The notes under the pieces were generated by a model. The model saw nothing but the letters and a program-made list of their open reading frames with translations. It did not search any database and was not told where the DNA came from. A stretch of DNA of 64,000 bases from an uncultured Oscillospiraceae bacterium (GTDB lineage Bacteria > Bacillota > Clostridia > Oscillospirales > Oscillospiraceae). Position 1 is the first letter of the stretch. The number at the start of each line of letters is the position of its first letter. The stretch is from NCBI GenBank assembly GCA_934591635.1, contig CAKTPI010000004.1:65488-129487 (forward strand), in the 5' to 3' direction. Shown one piece after another: positions 62,742-64,000 of this stretch. The position numbers and the translations under genes are program-made.

Positions 62742-64000
62742 TTCATCCTTTCTCTGAATTTTTGATATGCCGCCTGTTCCAGGCGGTGTTCTTCTTGCAA
62801 TAGTTCGTATAAATGTGGGGACTCGTCCAGAATCTTTTTTGCCTGCCGCAGCTTCTTCCGCAGCGGTGCGATTTTCTGGGTGAGTTCCTTTTTGCGGTCT
62901 TTGGCCTCTTGCCGCTCCTCCGGTGTCCTTGCCCTGCGGCGGGTGTTGTCGGCTTTGCTTCGTTCCATTCCTAGACTATCAATTTGGGATTGAATTTCCG
63001 GGATTGCGATTTCCAGCTGGGCGATTGTGTGGATTCCATTTTCTTGCAGAAAGCGGTAGTCCGCACGGTAACTTTCCAGGTCCTTTGCCGCCGCCCGCAG
63101 GTCAGGAGAGAGAAGCATCACATCCGTAGTTTGCAGCACCAGCTCTATCACCAGGATCAGCAGCAGAAGCACCGTGTCCACAAAGACTTCTTCCGTGTTA
63201 TGACTGTGCTCAATGGTAAAGGCCAGACGGTCCATTTCCCACTCCAACGGAAATTTCTTCGGCTTATAGGGCAAGTGGGTATTCCACTTCTGCCGGAAAT
63301 CATTGGAATAAAAATTCTCGTCAAACCGACTCCGAAGCACCTCTTTGGTATACCCCAGAGAGGACAGGCGGACAGACCGCTGCCAATTTGCTGCCTTGAC
63401 AGAAAGCCGTACCCGGTCAATGGAATAACCTCTGGACACCATCTGTTTTTCAAACTGCTCCCAGTTTTTGGCATAGGTCAGGCAGTATTCCACATCTTCC
63501 CGCAGCGTATCCCGGTGGGTTTTCTTGCCCTGCCGGTGAAGCCAATAGGCTTTCTTTTCGTGCTTATAGAAGTCACTGTTTTCCAGCACTGACAGTCCAT
63601 GCTCCCGGCAAATGGCATCTGAGATTTTGCGCAACTCCTTGTGGTCGCCTATCTTGTTCTGGAATTTGCTTCCGTCCTGAAAGGAAACTGGATTCACAAC
63701 GAAGTGACAATGGACGTTCTCGGTATTCAGATGCACCGTCACTAGCACCTGATACCGGTCACCCCACATTCGGCGGGCCGTTTCCTTGCCGATCTCAAAG
63801 GCCATCTCCGGCGTGACCTCGCCCGCCCGAAAACTCTGGATTCCGTGATAGGCCACCACGCTGCCACGGTTGCCAAAGCGTTTCTGAACGGCCACCATTT
63901 CCCCATAGGCATTCTGCTTGGAACAGTTGATCCCGCCAACGAACATGGTACGGTCCGTCTTGGCATCATTGGCGGCGTATTTCAGCGTGTCGTAGAGGTC
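62738..64000 (-). CDS. Relaxase/mobilisation nuclease (N-terminus beyond the window)
   Basis: The frame is open to the right edge (at least 420 residues). It shows TLKYAANDAKTDRTMFVGGINCSK at the edge and the metal-binding three-His motif VHLNTENVHCHFVVN. A long C-terminal coiled coil (residues from about 280) ends the protein. It nicks the transfer origin and pilots the strand during conjugation or mobilisation. An internal Met at 63946 is unlikely to be the start because the family sequence continues upstream. Most of the missing part is the catalytic Tyr region. Confidence 0.9.
   Translation of the reverse strand, partial: DLYDTLKYAANDAKTDRTMFVGGINCSKQNAYGEMVAVQKRFGNRGSVVAYHGIQSFRAGEVTPEMAFEIGKETARRMWGDRYQVLVTVHLNTENVHCHFVVNPVSFQDGSKFQNKIGDHKELRKISDAICREHGLSVLENSDFYKHEKKAYWLHRQGKKTHRDTLREDVEYCLTYAKNWEQFEKQMVSRGYSIDRVRLSVKAANWQRSVRLSSLGYTKEVLRSRFDENFYSNDFRQKWNTHLPYKPKKFPLEWEMDRLAFTIEHSHNTEEVFVDTVLLLLILVIELVLQTTDVMLLSPDLRAAAKDLESYRADYRFLQENGIHTIAQLEIAIPEIQSQIDSLGMERSKADNTRRRARTPEERQEAKDRKKELTQKIAPLRKKLRQAKKILDESPHLYELLQEEHRLEQAAYQKFRERMK

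Larger units (their letters stand above)
60144..64000 (-). mobile_element. End of a second integrative element (serine-recombinase type), cut by the window
   Basis: Relaxase, ParB-like protein, small protein and serine recombinase form one tightly overlapping minus-strand series, the usual end module of Tn1549-like conjugative transposons. The codon use is GC-rich as in the conjugation genes of the first island. Its other end lies beyond the right edge. Confidence 0.75.

Overview
The window suggests a gut-type Clostridia chromosome, probably Oscillospiraceae. The host genes are GC-rich, with strong Shine-Dalgarno sites and clean sigma-A promoters. Gene content is typical of that group: a GH51 arabinofuranosidase, carAB, a YhaN/YhaO-like nuclease pair, a YmdB-like phosphodiesterase, a DUF6110 protein with a P1B ATPase, and a B12 riboswitch transport operon. 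The family assignment is an inference from gene content and composition; no rRNA gene is present.

Positions 1-35,500 are ordinary host chromosome. In order they hold: a truncated membrane sensor gene at the left edge; a Crp/Fnr regulator with a metallo-beta-lactamase-fold hydrolase and an arabinofuranosidase; a divergent three-gene ABC importer; carA-carB behind a consensus promoter and a terminator-like leader hairpin; a YmdB/YhaO/YhaN operon; a very large RND exporter with a coiled-coil insertion; the DUF6110-ATPase pair; a small operon with two genes that look internally deleted; the cobalamin riboswitch with btuF-btuC-btuD and a CGGC-domain gene; tRNA-Gly(CCC); an HxlR regulator with a small partner; an HD-domain protein; a ZIP transporter; and an aldehyde-response-like locus (MerR divergent from an iron alcohol dehydrogenase and a carboxymuconolactone decarboxylase-like protein). 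Two of these host genes carry single-base frameshifts.

From about 35,690 to 60,207 lies a degraded integrative element. Its left edge is the 3' end of a tRNA-like gene followed by that gene's own terminator. Identical 24-bp repeats sit just inside both ends, and an 11-bp piece of the tRNA end recurs at 60,197. The backbone is Tn1549-like: ParA, ParB, a VirD4 remnant, Maff2, a VirB6-like protein, an inserted Phd/PIN toxin-antitoxin pair, PrgI, VirB4, and a lysozyme/CHAP protein. VirD4 has lost all but its C-terminus. VirB4 is split by a group II intron and also carries an in-frame TGA in the 3' exon. The integrase keeps only its catalytic part, fused to an IS66 remnant. The element therefore looks unable to move by itself.

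Inside it is an AT-rich minus-strand cargo that looks like phage defence: a 755-aa AAA ATPase overlapping a PtuB-like HNH nuclease, then a SIR2-like protein, and beyond an IS66 scar a 1173-aa multidomain protein with a repeat-rich middle, a GreA/B-C-like segment and a PIN-like end. The ATPase-HNH pair resembles Septu. The attached SIR2 gene and the large neighbour make this the most interesting part of the window.

From 60,144 to the right edge is the end of a second element on the minus strand: a relaxase (cut by the window), a second ParB-like protein, a small overlapping protein and a large serine recombinase.
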